A stretch of DNA of 64,000 nucleotides from Ipomoea triloba (taxonomy: Eukaryota > Streptophyta > Magnoliopsida > Solanales > Convolvulaceae), in the NCBI RefSeq assembly GCF_003576645.1, contig NC_044924.1, forward strand, positions 19,649,231-19,713,230, given 5' to 3'. Below, piece by piece: positions 22,686 through 34,083 of the stretch. The notes under the pieces were generated by a model. That model saw nothing but the letters and a program-made list of their open reading frames with translations. It did no database searches and was not told where the DNA came from. How positions within the stretch are numbered: the first letter of the stretch is position 1; each line of letters opens with the position of its first letter. A program made the translations under genes and the position numbers.

Positions 22686-23212
22686 AATAATTATAATGGA
22701 TTTTCGATATTATCTTGGATTCATATACTTTGAGTTAGATATTTAAATAAAAAAATTCGACATTCAATTACCCATGTATAAACTTCTCCGTTTAGAAAAA
22801 TTCAAACCAAAAATAGTATTTATTTAGATTATCATTTTTAGACCAAATATTTAGACTATCGATTTTACAAAGTTGCAAACATTTATTTTAGTGACAATTA
22901 TAATGAATTTCCTATATTATCTTGTATTCATATTCTTTGAGTTACATATTTAAATAAACAAATTCGACATTCAATTATCTATGTATAAACTTCTCCTATA
23001 TAATCTTGCATTGATATACTTTATGTATAAACTTCTCCTATATAATCTTGCATTGATATACTTTCAAAATAAACTTCTCCTATATAATCTTGCATTGATA
23101 TACTTTCAAATATTTATTCTCCTATATAATCTTGCATTGATATACTTTCAAATATTTATTTAAATATAAACATTGGGCATTAACCATTCGCGCAATGCGC
23201 GTATAAAACTAG
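21785..23212 (+). mobile_element. Non-autonomous Helitron A (nested)
   Basis: The element starts TCTACTATACTAATAAGAGC after an A at 21784. It ends with a perfect GC hairpin (CGCGC-AAT-GCGCG, 23189-23201), an 11-nt tail and CTAG at 23209-23212, followed by T. TC start, a hairpin about 11 nt before CTRR, and insertion between A and T are the standard Helitron signature. There is no Rep/helicase gene. It sits near the 5' end of Helitron B. The length includes about 126 bp added by assembly scar 6. Its left end is also present at 20266 through the contig duplication. Confidence 0.8.
22981..23160. repeat. 42-bp staggered tandem duplication (probable assembly scar 6)
   Basis: 22981-23022 equals 23023-23064; 23027-23068 equals 23069-23110; 23077-23118 equals 23119-23160. 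All three restarts are exactly 42 bp. The repeated peptide LLLYNLALIYF seen in the plus frame results from this. Confidence 0.9.
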
Positions 23213-24424
23213 TACTGTATATAAAAGTAAAATCCTCCTATTTCATTCCCCGCCTAAACTTTTGTAGTCAATTAATGAAATATTTTATTGGTCAAATAAT
23301 TAATAAAGCTTATTTGTTAAGAAAATGTAAAATAGAAATTAACTAATATCTATAAATTGATAATATGTATACTCACGTATCAACACTATTAATAAAAGTA
23401 AAATCATTTATTGGGAAAAGAAAAGGATATTACTAATTGACTGAAAATTATTTAAAAACTTTAATAGTTAATTATACTTTCCTTTTGAAAACTCTAAGTT
23501 ATTTAAACTTTAAAAAAATTAATTGAACATGGGTTGTTAGATTTTTATAATAATCAAAATTAATTCATTCAAATATGGAGGAGGAAGATAAAACTAAATG
23601 CAATATGGGGAAAATGAATATACTTAAAGTATAAAAGTATAATTACACATATATTAGTGTAATTGACTAATAATAATTGCCTAATAATTATTATGATAAT
23701 TAAGTTAAGCATCGTTGAATTTATTTTTATAATAATTACAATTAATTTATTTCTCATTTTCTCATATTTATTTTAGTAATAATATAATTATATAAGTCAT
23801 AATATAATTATATAAGTCATATTACTTCTAGATCTTTTTAAGATAATTTTAGACAAACAAGTCATATATTATTCAATTAATTGAGTAATATTTTTGTACT
23901 AATCTTATAACCAAATAAATGTACACGTTCAATATTAGAATTTTTTATAATTTCATCTTTATTTTTATTATCTCAATATATAATAAAAAAAATTTGTCCA
24001 TACCCGGGTAATTGGACAATTATTTGTTCTAATTCAAAGGAAAACATCAGAAAACATAATCGATCCAATCAATTTCATCAATTGCGCTATATAATATTCG
24101 ATGTTATAATATATATAATTGTATATTGATCCAAATATTCTTTAAATATTATAACAAATCCATTCCGTGCAACGCACAGGCGAAAATACTAGTATATAAT
24201 AAAATAAATTTAGAGTTGTTTGGATGTCTCCTTTACCATTCAAATATGAAGTTGACTATAATAAAAAAAAATTGTAGTACTCTTTTTTGTTTTCAGATCA
24301 GATCAGAGTGTTGCTCACTTGCTTGCATATTTGATCGATCGATCTAGTTTTCAGTGTGCAATACCAAACATAAAACTACATACATACTCTTACCAGCAAA
24401 TTAAAGATTGGAATTGAGAGATCA

Positions 24425-27400
24425 ATGGCTTGTGTTGCTTTAACTTCTCTCATTCAAACCATTGAGATTGAGTTTGTTGGGCAAACAACAAGGGTAAGCC
24501 TGTTTCTTCATGATCATGATCGAGCAGGAATAATCAAGTCTTTCATTGCAAAACTTTATTCTTTGCAAGCCCATCTGGCCTATCTCCAGGAGGAATCCAG
24601 TGGTGATGGTGATGGTGATGCAGTACTCAAACTCAGAGATTTAGAAATCGAGATAAGAGACTTTGCACTCAAAGCTGAAGACGACATTAGCAACTTCTTC
24701 ATCCTTCAACACGGAGGAGAAAAAGCTGCAGCTTGCCATCAACATCAATTCCTCCTCCATCAAACTTTGCAACAAGCTGCAAAATATGCAACAGACCTGT
24801 TGGAGTCATCAAAAACGGGTAGTGCTTTAACTGCTCTCATCAAAAAAATTAAGCATTACTATTGGCAACACTTCCCAACGGTGCATGGTTGTGATGAAAC
24901 AGCAATAGCAATGCTATATTTCTCACAAAAGCTTTCTACCCTGCGACGCTGCTTATTGCAGGAGAGGAATTCCAATAATTCTGCTGCTGCAATCAAAATA
25001 TTGGGAACCAAAATCACAAACTTTGCACTCAAAACTCAAGATGACCTCCAAATACAACTAAAAAACGTCCTTCTAGTCAAACACACCGTACATCAAGAAA
25101 AAGCTTCCCAGAAACTCCATCACACCTTGCAAAAAGCAGCAAAGCATTGTTGAACATAATCAAAAGTAGAAGCAGCAATGAAGTTGATGTTGATGATGAT
25201 GAGGCAAATCAAACTCAACCATCAAATACTTGGTTAAAACATGCATGATAGCGCTGCGAATGTTTATTCTGATGGATCCACCTCGCATTATGGTTTTCTA
25301 AAGCCTGAGGGCAGAATGGTTGGTCGTCACCGTGACTGTACAGTCATAAAGAAACAACTCTTTTTCGACAGTTATGGACCAAATGTAATCTCAATTGTTG
25401 GAATGGTGGGTATTGGAAAGACGACTCTAGCAAGAAATGTGTATGAAGATCCATCAGTTGCATCCTATTTCGATGTAAGAGCTTGGATTACTATGCCTCC
25501 TCCTCAAAATTACAATAAGAGCAGAGTTCTAAGTCAACTTCTTCAGTCAATTACACCAGTAGAAGACCCAAATGTAATTGAAAAGGGAAGCACTCCTCAT
25601 GAACTAGAAATGCAGGTACGCAAATGCTTTGGTGGTAAGAAGTATCTAATTGTTTTGGACAACATTATGAGCAAGAAAATTTGGAACCAAGCTTGGATTC
25701 ACATTAGAAGGTGGGTGGATAATGGATTAAATGGAAGTTACATATTACTAACCACTAGACACTTCAACCTAAATGTCCATATCCATAAGATGACTTTGCT
25801 AGATCCAAAAGAAAGCTGGGAACTATTTTGTAATATCCTTTCTATTGATGAAGAGCACTTGGCCCCTAAATTTGAAAAAATTAGGAATCATGTTGTGGAG
25901 AAATGTGATGGATTACCCCAGTTAATTGTTGAAGTTGCCAAGCGTTTATCTAAATGCAACAACATACAACAAGGGTGGAAAAAGATTGAAAAGGAATTAG
26001 AGTCATTGGGACTTCTAGATCGCAATGCACTCAGTGTTAGTTACAATATGTTGCCACATCATTTGAAAGTTTGTTTTCTATACTTTGGAGTCTTCCCAAA
26101 ACGTAAAAAAATTCTGGTTAAAATGCTTATAGGGTTGTGGATTGCTGAGGGATTTGTGAAGCCATTGAAATGTAAGGAGTTAGAAGATCAAGTTTATGAC
26201 TACTTACAAGAGCTTACTGATAGAAGTCTTCTCTTAATTGAAGATCGAAGTTGTAACGGCAAAATAAAGACTTGCAGAATGCACAGTGCCTTACATAGCT
26301 TTTGTGTAGTAGAAGCTCAAAAAGGAGGTATTTTATGTGCAGTGAATACTCAGCAACATTCAGGATTATCATTAAAAGCATTTACAAATTCATGCCGTTG
26401 GCTAAGTTCTTACTCACACAGTTTTGACTATTATGTGCTCTTTGGTACAAACATCCCTCGCTCCATTTTCTTCTTTCTTGTAAATCCTGAAATGTTTGTT
26501 CCTCCCAAGTTGTTAAGAGTTTTGGCTTTTGATACTTCTATATCACTTCAAAGAGTGCCAGTGCAATTAGGAGGTTTAGTTTTTCTGAGATACCTATCCA
26601 TAACAAAATGGTTTGAGGATCTGGATGATGTAGTGTCAAATAATCCAAATTTAGAGACACTTGTTGTTTCCGGTAATGGAGCACCAATAGTCCATTTGCC
26701 ATCTAGTATTTGGAAGCCACCAAACTTAAAGCATCTCGAACTTGGCAATTCATATATGGTAGATCCTCCAAGTGCAGATAAAAAGAATTTACAAACATTA
26801 TCTTGGGTGGTGAGACCAATTCATTGCAGACAAAAGGTGTACAACAAGTTCCTTAACATAAATTAAAGAATCTGAAAATTTTTCTGAAGGATGGCATAGA
26901 GCCCAGTCACATTGGAGGATCTTGCAGCAATCCTATTATTTTGGATCATTTTGACTATTTGGAAGGGCTTAAGAAGCTTAGCATTTCGGATTCTATTGGT
27001 TTGAATGCAGCCCTTCCAGAAGAGTGTATGTATCCTTCAGGATTGAAGAACGAAGTTGAAGTTGAGTGGGATTAATATTTCTGAGCTGAGAGGGATTTAA
27101 ATGTAATTGCCTGGTTACCCCAACTTGAGGTGCTCAAATTGCAAAATGCCTTCCATGGAACAGTTTGGAAAGTAGCTGACAGAGGATTTCCTAAATTAGG
27201 ATTCTTGCTCCTTGAAGCTAAAGAACTCAAGCAGTGGGTAGTTAGGTCGAATCAGTTTCGGATGCTCAAACAGTTAATCTTAAGATCCTGCAATTGTTTG
27301 GAACAGATCCCGGAGTGTTTTGAAATAATACTGTCACTGGAGTCAATTGGGTTGGAGGGGTACGGTGTCACTCTTCCCTTGTCGCTTCTACCAAGCAGTT

Positions 27401-27498
27401 ACAACAGAAGAATAGAAGATTCAAAGATTTTGAGGTTAGAAGCTAAAGCATGTTTCATTCTTAATTTTTATTTCTTTTCTATTCAATTACTATTTTAA
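24425..27498 (+). pseudogene. R1-like CC-NB-LRR resistance gene, unit B, frameshifted
   Basis: The ATG at 24425 opens the same N-terminus as the intact paralogue at 34084 (MACVALTSLIQTIEIEF). Two coiled-coil repeats follow (residues 1-130 with ALKAEDDI, 137-242 with ALKTQDDL). A 10-bp deletion near 25144 shifts the frame, and a 4-bp insertion near 25243 restores it. The NB-ARC then reads through intact: P-loop GMVGIGKTT, kinase-2 YLIVLDN, RNBS-B ILLTTRH, GLPQL, RNBS-D CFLYFGVFPKRKK, and MHS in place of MHD. The frame ends at 26866 after a 5-bp insertion. Further indels near 27050 and 27085 break the LRR, whose last part (27130-27498) is again open. The terminal exon near 27510 reads PKSDESLN-like but has lost the acceptor TAG and the start of the exon. 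NLRs of this family detect pathogen effectors inside the cell; this copy is probably non-functional, though a truncated CC or NB protein could still be made. Confidence 0.9.
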
Positions 27499-29004
27499 TT
27501 TTTTTGGACCCTAAATCTGATGAATCACTGAATAAACATACAGAAGTGTCTATGTAAGGCGTTACAAGTGCTGATTTTTGGATAACAGTTAGAACATGGT
27601 ATGTGTTAGGTTATTTTATTTTATGTAAGTATTGCTTAACTTGGTTTTGTCACTGCAGTATTGTCAAGACAATAAATAGCTCATTCAGTTACTTTCTTTG
27701 GCTAAAAGTTAATGATTCCTCATGAATGCAATAAACTTACTACAACATTATTATGATTAATTACTACTGCAGAGTATCTAGAAGTTGGTAATAGATGGTA
27801 CTGAAACATGGGCTCAAGATCGAGCTTTCTGTCAAAAAAAGACGATGCTTGATTTTTTTACCACCAAACATTGTGAAAGAGATCGAATATTGATGTTTTG
27901 CCTTTTTGAAGAAATCATGTGTTGGTGACTGGGGCAAGTTCCTTGCTAAGAAGGTAAATTCATATTTCATCTGGGCCTGTATGGGATGATTAGTATACTA
28001 CTTTACATCTATCTCTGTTTCTGTTTGTTTTCTGCTTTGCAACTAATCTCAACCACAAATAATGCTTTTGCAGATTGGCATTTTGTAAAGTATCGAATCA
28101 AAGATGTTACAGTGATATTGGTTTCATTTATAGGGTCCAGGACTTTCAAACCTTGTGGTTAGTCTTTAGGTGAATTTTTTTACCATTTTGTGTTTAAGCT
28201 ATAGAATCCTTCACAGAGGTTGCAGAATAAGCATGTCGATCCCTAACAGAGAGTGAAAAGTTCGATCTTTAACGGAGATTATTATAGTAGACTGATGTTA
28301 CTTTGTATTTTAATTTCATAGCTTTTGAACCACATTCATCAACTACTAATTATATTCTATTAATTTAAAGATAAAATAGGATTACTATTTCTGTTTGGTA
28401 TGTCAATTGAATCCTGAGTACTAATTTTCTTCTCTATTTCTTTTCTTTTCTCTGCCTCTCGCAATATAATTAATCCTGAGTACTAATTTTCTTTTGCAGA
28501 TTGGTATGTGAATTGAATACCTTTTTGGAAAATTTTTCAAACTGGGAAGCTAAGCTGCTAGTAGTCAAAGAATTGAAGATGTAAAGGTAAGAAGACTTGA
28601 TTAGTTATTTCCTTGTAATTGAAGGATGGATGTGTTTTGTTTCAACTAAAACTTTAAATTCATAGTGAGACTACACTTATTGTTTTTATATATTTTGTTC
28701 AACAGTTCTGCCTCTCACTAATTGATACTGATGATTTGCAAGACTTGTTATAATTCTAAAAACTTCTTCATGAGATTGATTATATTTATATCCATTTAAT
28801 ACCACTGTCTTCATGTATCTGTATGTTTCCATGTGTCGTAGGCATCAGGTGAGGAGTACAGTACAGGAAAAAATTGGCACAACTCTATGAAAAAGTGGTA
28901 TTTCTCTAGAATCACAATATTGAAATTATCTTGCAAAACTTGTACTTCTATAGTTGCTAACAACTCTGCGATTTGATTTAATTTGTTTGTTGCATTCTTT
29001 TCAG
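27499..29004. other. NLR unit B 3' flank, non-coding
   Basis: The sequence is homologous to the 3' flanks of units A, C and D (shared blocks such as TTAATGATTCCTCATGAATG and GGTGACTGGGGCAAG). No open frame of note. The sharing shows that the cluster units were duplicated together with their 3' flanks. Confidence 0.55.
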
Positions 29005-29360
29005 TGTAAACAGGGTAGTGAGGAGAACTTGAAAAGGTTTACCAGCAACTTGTAGAGTACCTTCCATGGAAAAGTGTGGGAATTGAAGTAGCCAAAGGAT
29101 CGGAGAATTATGTAGACTAAGATTCTTGCATATCTTGAAGCTAAATAAACTTGAGCATTGCATAGGCGATGGTGATTTCACATGTCTCGAGTGGTTAATT
29201 AGTATTGAGATGGAAAAGTTCCCTCCCTTGGTGTTTAACAGAAAATTTGGACCTGTACGTGGTCAACTAATTTAAGTTGGATCAATGTGGCCCTTCTGTT
29301 CTTGCTTTTGCTAAGCAGATTCGAGACTGGCAAGTTGAAATGGGAAACTGAAGTTTTGAG
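29005..29360 (+). pseudogene. R1-like LRR exon fragment, type 1 (unit B)
   Basis: The fragment follows an acceptor (TTCTTTTCAG ending at 29004) and ends in GAG before GTTAGA at 29361. It is homologous to 1476-1817 but with additional small indels that break every frame. It is a relic occupying the same relative position downstream of its NLR as in units A and C. Confidence 0.5.
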
Positions 29361-30064
29361 GTTAGAAGCTACAGCATGCATGTGATCCATTCTCAATTAT
29401 TTAATTCTTTTCTATTCCCTCCATATGGATGCTGCTAACTTTCTTCAAAGAGTGCCACTACACTGGGTAATTTTTGCATTTTCTAGAGTTAGATTCCACT
29501 TTATTCTGTTTGTAGTTTATAATTAATTGTATGATCCAGGTCTGGGCTTACACTGGAGCCAGGCTGGTAGATGTAAAAACAAAAACCAAAAAAAAAAAAT
29601 CCAGTTTTATAAAATATATTGTTGGACCTCAGCTGTAAAAATGTGCAGTTAGGATGATACTATCAACTAATTCAATAACATAAATTCATGTGTATATAGA
29701 GGTAAGAGGAATTATATTGTTTAGTTATGCTCAGTAGTGATCTGCCTCTGCCTAATTGATATTTATTTGCAAGGCCAAGTATAATTCTGAAAACTTCTTC
29801 ATGAGATCCATTTCAGCCTGCATTCTTTAACATATCAAATCAAAGATTTTACAATGTTACTTTTTATTTTAACTTCACAATTAATCCCAAGTACAACTAT
29901 GCTTTTGCAGATTGGTATATGCTAATCCGAATATCTTTTTCAAAAAATTTCAAGCTAGAAAGCTGTTAGTCTCAAGTATTGGAGAGGTAGAGGTAAGAAG
30001 AATTGCTTAGTTATTTTGTTCCGTCTCTATTAGATTGATATTGATTTGCAAGGCTAATTAAGTA

Positions 30065-30322
30065 CTCCCTCTGTCCCATTTTATCTGTCCTAATTACTAT
30101 TCATTGGTCAAACCAACTCTTTCTTATTTGTTTATTTTCTTTATTATTTTTTACTTATTTTAAAATTTAATTTTTTGTGTTTAATAGTACTTTTAATGTA
30201 GTTTCTAAATATATAAATTTTGTATATTAATACTAAACTTAATATTATGAAAAATTGTATTAAAAATAACTTCAGTCAAGCCTCGTTAACCGAACCAGAC
30301 ACATAAAATGGGACGGAGGGAG
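30065..30322. mobile_element. Stowaway MITE (Tc1/mariner)
   Basis: Terminal inverted repeats CTCCCTCTGTCCCATTTTAT and ATAAAATGGGACGGAGGGAG, 258 bp long, flanked by TA (30063-30064, 30323-30324). These are the standard Stowaway end and target. AT-rich and non-coding. It is absent from the homologous 3' flank of unit A, so it inserted after the units separated. Confidence 0.93.
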
Positions 30323-30477
30323 TATAACTTTGAAAACTTATCTTATTAGAATTGATTATAAATAACCTCCATCTTATGCATCATGCATGGCTTCAAAGCA
30401 AAAAATTGAAAGTTATCTTGGTTTTAAACAAAGGGTTCAACCCTGAAGTCAGTCTTTAGGTGATATGTAACCAATTT

Positions 30478-30840
30478 CACTTGTGGATTGTGCAGTAATC
30501 CCATAATTTGGATAATCTTGAGTATTTGGAAGGGCTTGAGAAGCTAATGATTTCAGCTGTACTGTAACTCTTCAAATTACTCTATGTTTCCTTTCATACT
30601 GGAGAAGTTAACATTGAGTGGGCTTAATCTCTCTAAGAGGCATTTAACTGTAATTGGCATGTTGGACCAGCTTAAAGTGCTCAATCTAGAAAGTACTTCC
30701 CATGAAAAAGTATGGGAAGTAGCTGAAGGATGATTCCATCGATTAGGATTATTGCTTCTTGAAGCAAAAAACCTGGAGCAATTGAAGGCTAATAAATACT
30801 CCTTCCCACATCTCCCGTGCTTATGTTTAATTGTTTAGAT
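30478..30840 (+). pseudogene. R1-like LRR fragment, type 2 (unit B)
   Basis: Close copy of 4290-4660 of unit A, carrying the same TGA inside the homologue of the VWEVAEG stretch (30729). It therefore shares a broken ancestor with the unit A fragment. It is truncated after about 30830, where unrelated sequence begins. Confidence 0.6.
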
Positions 30841-31006
30841 TTTAGAATGTTTAGATATTATATATATTGTATTTTTTTAACAGCGGTTGGGGGCGCTGCG
30901 ACTTAACAAGACGCCGTGATAAGCTTGGCTACAATTAAAGCAGGCCACCTACTCTCTAATCTTTTTTTTTTTTGTTTTTTTATTTTTTTTTACAAGATAA
31001 ATAAAA

Positions 31007-31590
31007 GAGTAAATACCAATTTTGGTTCCACGACTATTAGCAAAATGACAAATTTGGTCCACATGTTTCGTTTCTACCAATTTTGGTCCCACGATTATTG
31101 TTTTAGTACCAATTTTCATCCACGACTATTGTTTTAGTGCCAAAATTTATCTCGTCGGTCACCCATCCGTTTAAAACGTGCAAAAATCTAAAATTCTTAA
31201 GCGTATTTTCATCATTTTCAACTTAATATCTTAATTTGAGTATGAATAAATGGATTTAAGTCCAAAATTCGCAATTTTCCTCCTCATTTTACCTTAATTT
31301 GAGGAGGAGAATTGTGAATTGTGATCGATCTTAGAGCTTAAATCTCTTTATTCATGCTTAAATTGGGATATTGAGTTGAAAATGATGAAAATACCTTCAA
31401 AAATTTTAGATTTCAGCACGTTTAAAACGGATGGGTGACCAGCGGGATGAATTTTGGCACTAAAACAGTAGTCGTGGGACCAAAATTGGTACTAAACAAT
31501 AGTCGTGGGATCAAAATTGGTAGAAATGAAACATGTGGACCAAAATTGTCATTTTGCTAATAGTCGTGGGACCAAAATTGGTATTTGCTC
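31007..31590. mobile_element. MULE-type MITE with long inverted repeats
   Basis: The ends are GAGTAAATACCAATTTTGG and its complement (CCAAAATTGGTATTTGCTC), continuing as imperfect inverted repeats of about 200 bp. The element is flanked by a perfect 9-bp duplication TAAATAAAA (30998-31006, 31591-31599), the Mutator-type length. At 584 bp it has no transposase. The arms could fold into a long hairpin. Confidence 0.9.
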
Positions 31591-32124
31591 TAAATAAAAC
31601 AACTAAAACAAGAACAAATTTCAAAACGAAAGTGAAGGTCTGTGCACATAAAATTTGCACATAGCTATCCAGTATGCACAAAAATTCAACCAAGCCACTC
31701 TGATTGTGTTGAACAATAAATGCAATTATTAAATTTTATTCAATAAATGATATTAATAATCAACATTAAAAATTACTATGACCTATTACTTTGAGTCGAC
31801 TTTTACTATCCGTCTGGTTTGCTTAACTTGCATAGAGTTCTATACGTTAGTCTAAAGAAAAATGTTTGTATCTAAAGAAAAATGTTTGTATCAAGAATTT
31901 AAGAGTGGAATAGAGAAGGGAAGTTAATACAGTAATTTTCATTGTGCTGCATTAATAAAAATCTCCTTTGGACCAAACATGATAATTCAGGATTTGTTCA
32001 GAAAATGATTTTTTTTTTGGGTGACCAGATCACCCAGTAAAAGTTAATTGATAATTACTAAGCCTCAATTGAACACTTGAGTTTGCAATACCAAGAAATA
32101 AACAGAGTGATACAGATTGCAATT

Positions 32125-32240
32125 GAGAGATGGGCTTCTCTCATTGAGCTTCACTTTCTGCAACCCAACCCATCTCTCCATGATCATATCCTTCCTTGTA
32201 AACCTTTCTTCTCTGCAAGCCTTTTCCTCTCATGTTTTCT
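32125..32240 (+). pseudogene. NLR N-terminal fragment
   Basis: The sequence GCAATTGAGAGATGGGCTTC and then CTCTCATTGAGCTTCAC, TTTCTGCAACCCA, TCTCCATGATCAT matches the 5' end and first coiled-coil repeat of the NLR at 34084, with a short deletion that puts the ATG out of frame. In translation SLIELHFLQPNPSLHDH corresponds to SLIQTIEIEFLQPTP and SLHDHDRAG. Only about 110 bp is recognisable. It is a scrap of another unit, about 2 kb upstream of the intact gene. Confidence 0.7.
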
Positions 32241-32359
32241 GGAAATGAATATTGATTTTATTCAGCTTGTATCTCACCCTGAGGTTAGTAAGGTATTGTT
32301 TTGTTGGGCTCCCTCCTATGTGCTTCTAGAGGAAGCTAGTGGTGGCCACTTTGGCTAAG

Positions 32360-33280
32360 TGGAGGAAAAAGCTAACACACTCACTTTCGGCAGAGAGGAG
32401 AAAGGAAACAAAAAAATAATAATAATTTTTTATTTTTTATTTTTTGGTTTCCACTTACTTATGCCTTTTGAATCCCACTGAAGTGTGTTCCTTTTTATTT
32501 TTGATGTGTAGCCATTATAAAGAATTTCAAATTGGTTTCTTTCATCAGTTCCTTAGTGCTCATTCCGATCCATTCGGCAGCAAGAAGGAAGAAACCATTT
32601 TTCTTTCTTCATCTTTGGCGCGGTGCTTGCTGTTTTTGCCAAGACTCTTGGGTTCATCTTCATCAAATATTTTGGAGGTAAGCTTGTTTTGTTTCAGCCA
32701 TTTTCGTGTACTGTATTCATTTTTATCTTGTTCGTGGTAATTGAATATTTTGAGTATGAGATATTTTTCCTTTTAGAGTTGATGTATTTGATGATTTATA
32801 GATCTATGGCTCCTATGATAGCCCAAATCTTTGTATTTGAGATTTGTTATACTGAAAATTTTGTTGTTGGTGGTCTGATTTTCCCGATTTGAGGTTTTTT
32901 TTTAAAATTTTTTTTTTATGTAAATCGTGTATTACATGTGTTGATATTTATTTTTGAGCTATTGTGTATTATCTCGTATATGTGCATCGTGTCGTTCTTG
33001 TAATTTTCATTGTCACAGGAAATGAGATTTTTTTCAACAGGTATTTTAAGATTTTGGCACAATTTTGAGGTGTCCAATTGCATCAAAACGATGACAATTT
33101 TGAGTGGTCCTTTGCTTTAAGCCTTGTGCTTTTAATGCTTGCAATAATCGATCTTGTAACTTTTTGACACGAGAATTATGTTTCATCATTTGACCACCCC
33201 TTTTGGGGCTCCATAGGTAGGTTTTTGACTGAATTGGTTGAGGAAGATGTTAGAAATTAATTTACACTTAATTATGATTA
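32360..33280. other. Non-coding, nothing recognised
   Basis: AT-rich and T-rich sequence. Short plus-strand frames (32444-32892) have no recognisable domain and are rich in Phe/Leu/Ser from T-rich composition. A GGAGGTAAGC donor-like site is at about 32670, but there is no supporting exon. Confidence 0.45.
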
Positions 33281-33534
33281 TTAAAATTGAAAAGATCTCA
33301 TCGGGTGCTCGGGGGCGCCCGTATATTTTTTATTTTTTAAAAATTTGTTTAAATTTTTAAATTTTTTAAGACTAATAATTATAAACTATTTAATACTTTA
33401 ATAGTTAATTCTAAAATATTAAACATTAACCTAGAAAACATCTAGAGTTTGAACAATTTAGGATTATTTCGCTCAAAATTGTGTCGTTTTGAGTGAAAAA
33501 AACTCATTTATAAAAAAGAGCAATAGCTAATCGA

Positions 33535-33730
33535 TCGACTAGGCAGCCGGTGCCTAGGAGGCCTAGGCGGTCAGCACCTAAGTGGCTTAGGCGGTGCTTA
33601 GGCAACCTAGTCGAACACCTAGCCGACCAGCCGTCTAGACCACCGATTATGGTGATACGCTATGCGGTCAACCGGCGCCTAGCGCTTGCAGTCTAGGCAC
33701 TGATTAATCAGCACCTAGGCAGGATTTTTG
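33535..33730. repeat. CCTAGGCGG-rich interspersed repeat
   Basis: A GC-rich island with many copies of CTAGGC/GCCTAG variants (for example GCCTAGGCGG, CACCTAGCCG, CACCTAGGCAGG) in both orientations, in AT-rich DNA. No clear terminal repeats or coding frame. Its class is unknown to me. Confidence 0.45.
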
Positions 33731-34083
33731 CAACACCAGAAAAGATAACATTATATAGTGAATTGTATTATTAAAGTTGCTACAAATAAGGGAGCATTGG
33801 CTCTTTGTGTTTCAGTTGGTTGAGAAAGTATGTTCTCTACATTGTAATAGAGTCAAATAGTATTTAAAAAATAATGCAAATGGGGTATAAACATAAGTGG
33901 TGCCAAAAATAATGCAAACATTTTAGCTATCTAACTTTTTACATTAAAAACATGCCAGCAAGCTCTTCTCAGACTCTAGCATATTTTATGCTGTTATCTT
34001 TCAGTGTGCAATACCAAAACTTAAAACTACACATTTACATATTCTTACCAGGAAATACACTAACATTGCAATTGAGATCATAG

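Larger units (their letters stand above)
21774..24192 (+). mobile_element. Non-autonomous Helitron B (host of Helitron A)
   Basis: Removing Helitron A joins 21784 to 23213 and restores TCTATACTGTATATAAAAG, then TAAAATCCTCC, a typical Helitron 5' end. The exact start is 21774 (TC after A) or 21781. The 3' end has a hairpin (CCGTGC-AAC-GCACAGG, 24165-24180), a tail, and CTAG at 24189-24192 before T. No coding genes. It ends about 230 bp before the NLR pseudogene, so it may have supplied or displaced part of that gene's promoter. Confidence 0.75.

Noticed and set aside
22981..23163. Repeat-peptide ORF (LLLYNLALIYF repeated four times)
   Set aside because: Produced by the 42-bp staircase scar in a Helitron; no evidence of translation.
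31850..31900. 20-bp tandem repeat TCTAAAGAAAAATGTTTGTA as a further scar
   Set aside because: The overlap is 20 bp, not 42; ordinary slippage is adequate.
32077..32892. Plus ORFs of 89-98 codons
   Set aside because: The first overlaps the NLR scrap out of frame; the others are T-rich with no domain.
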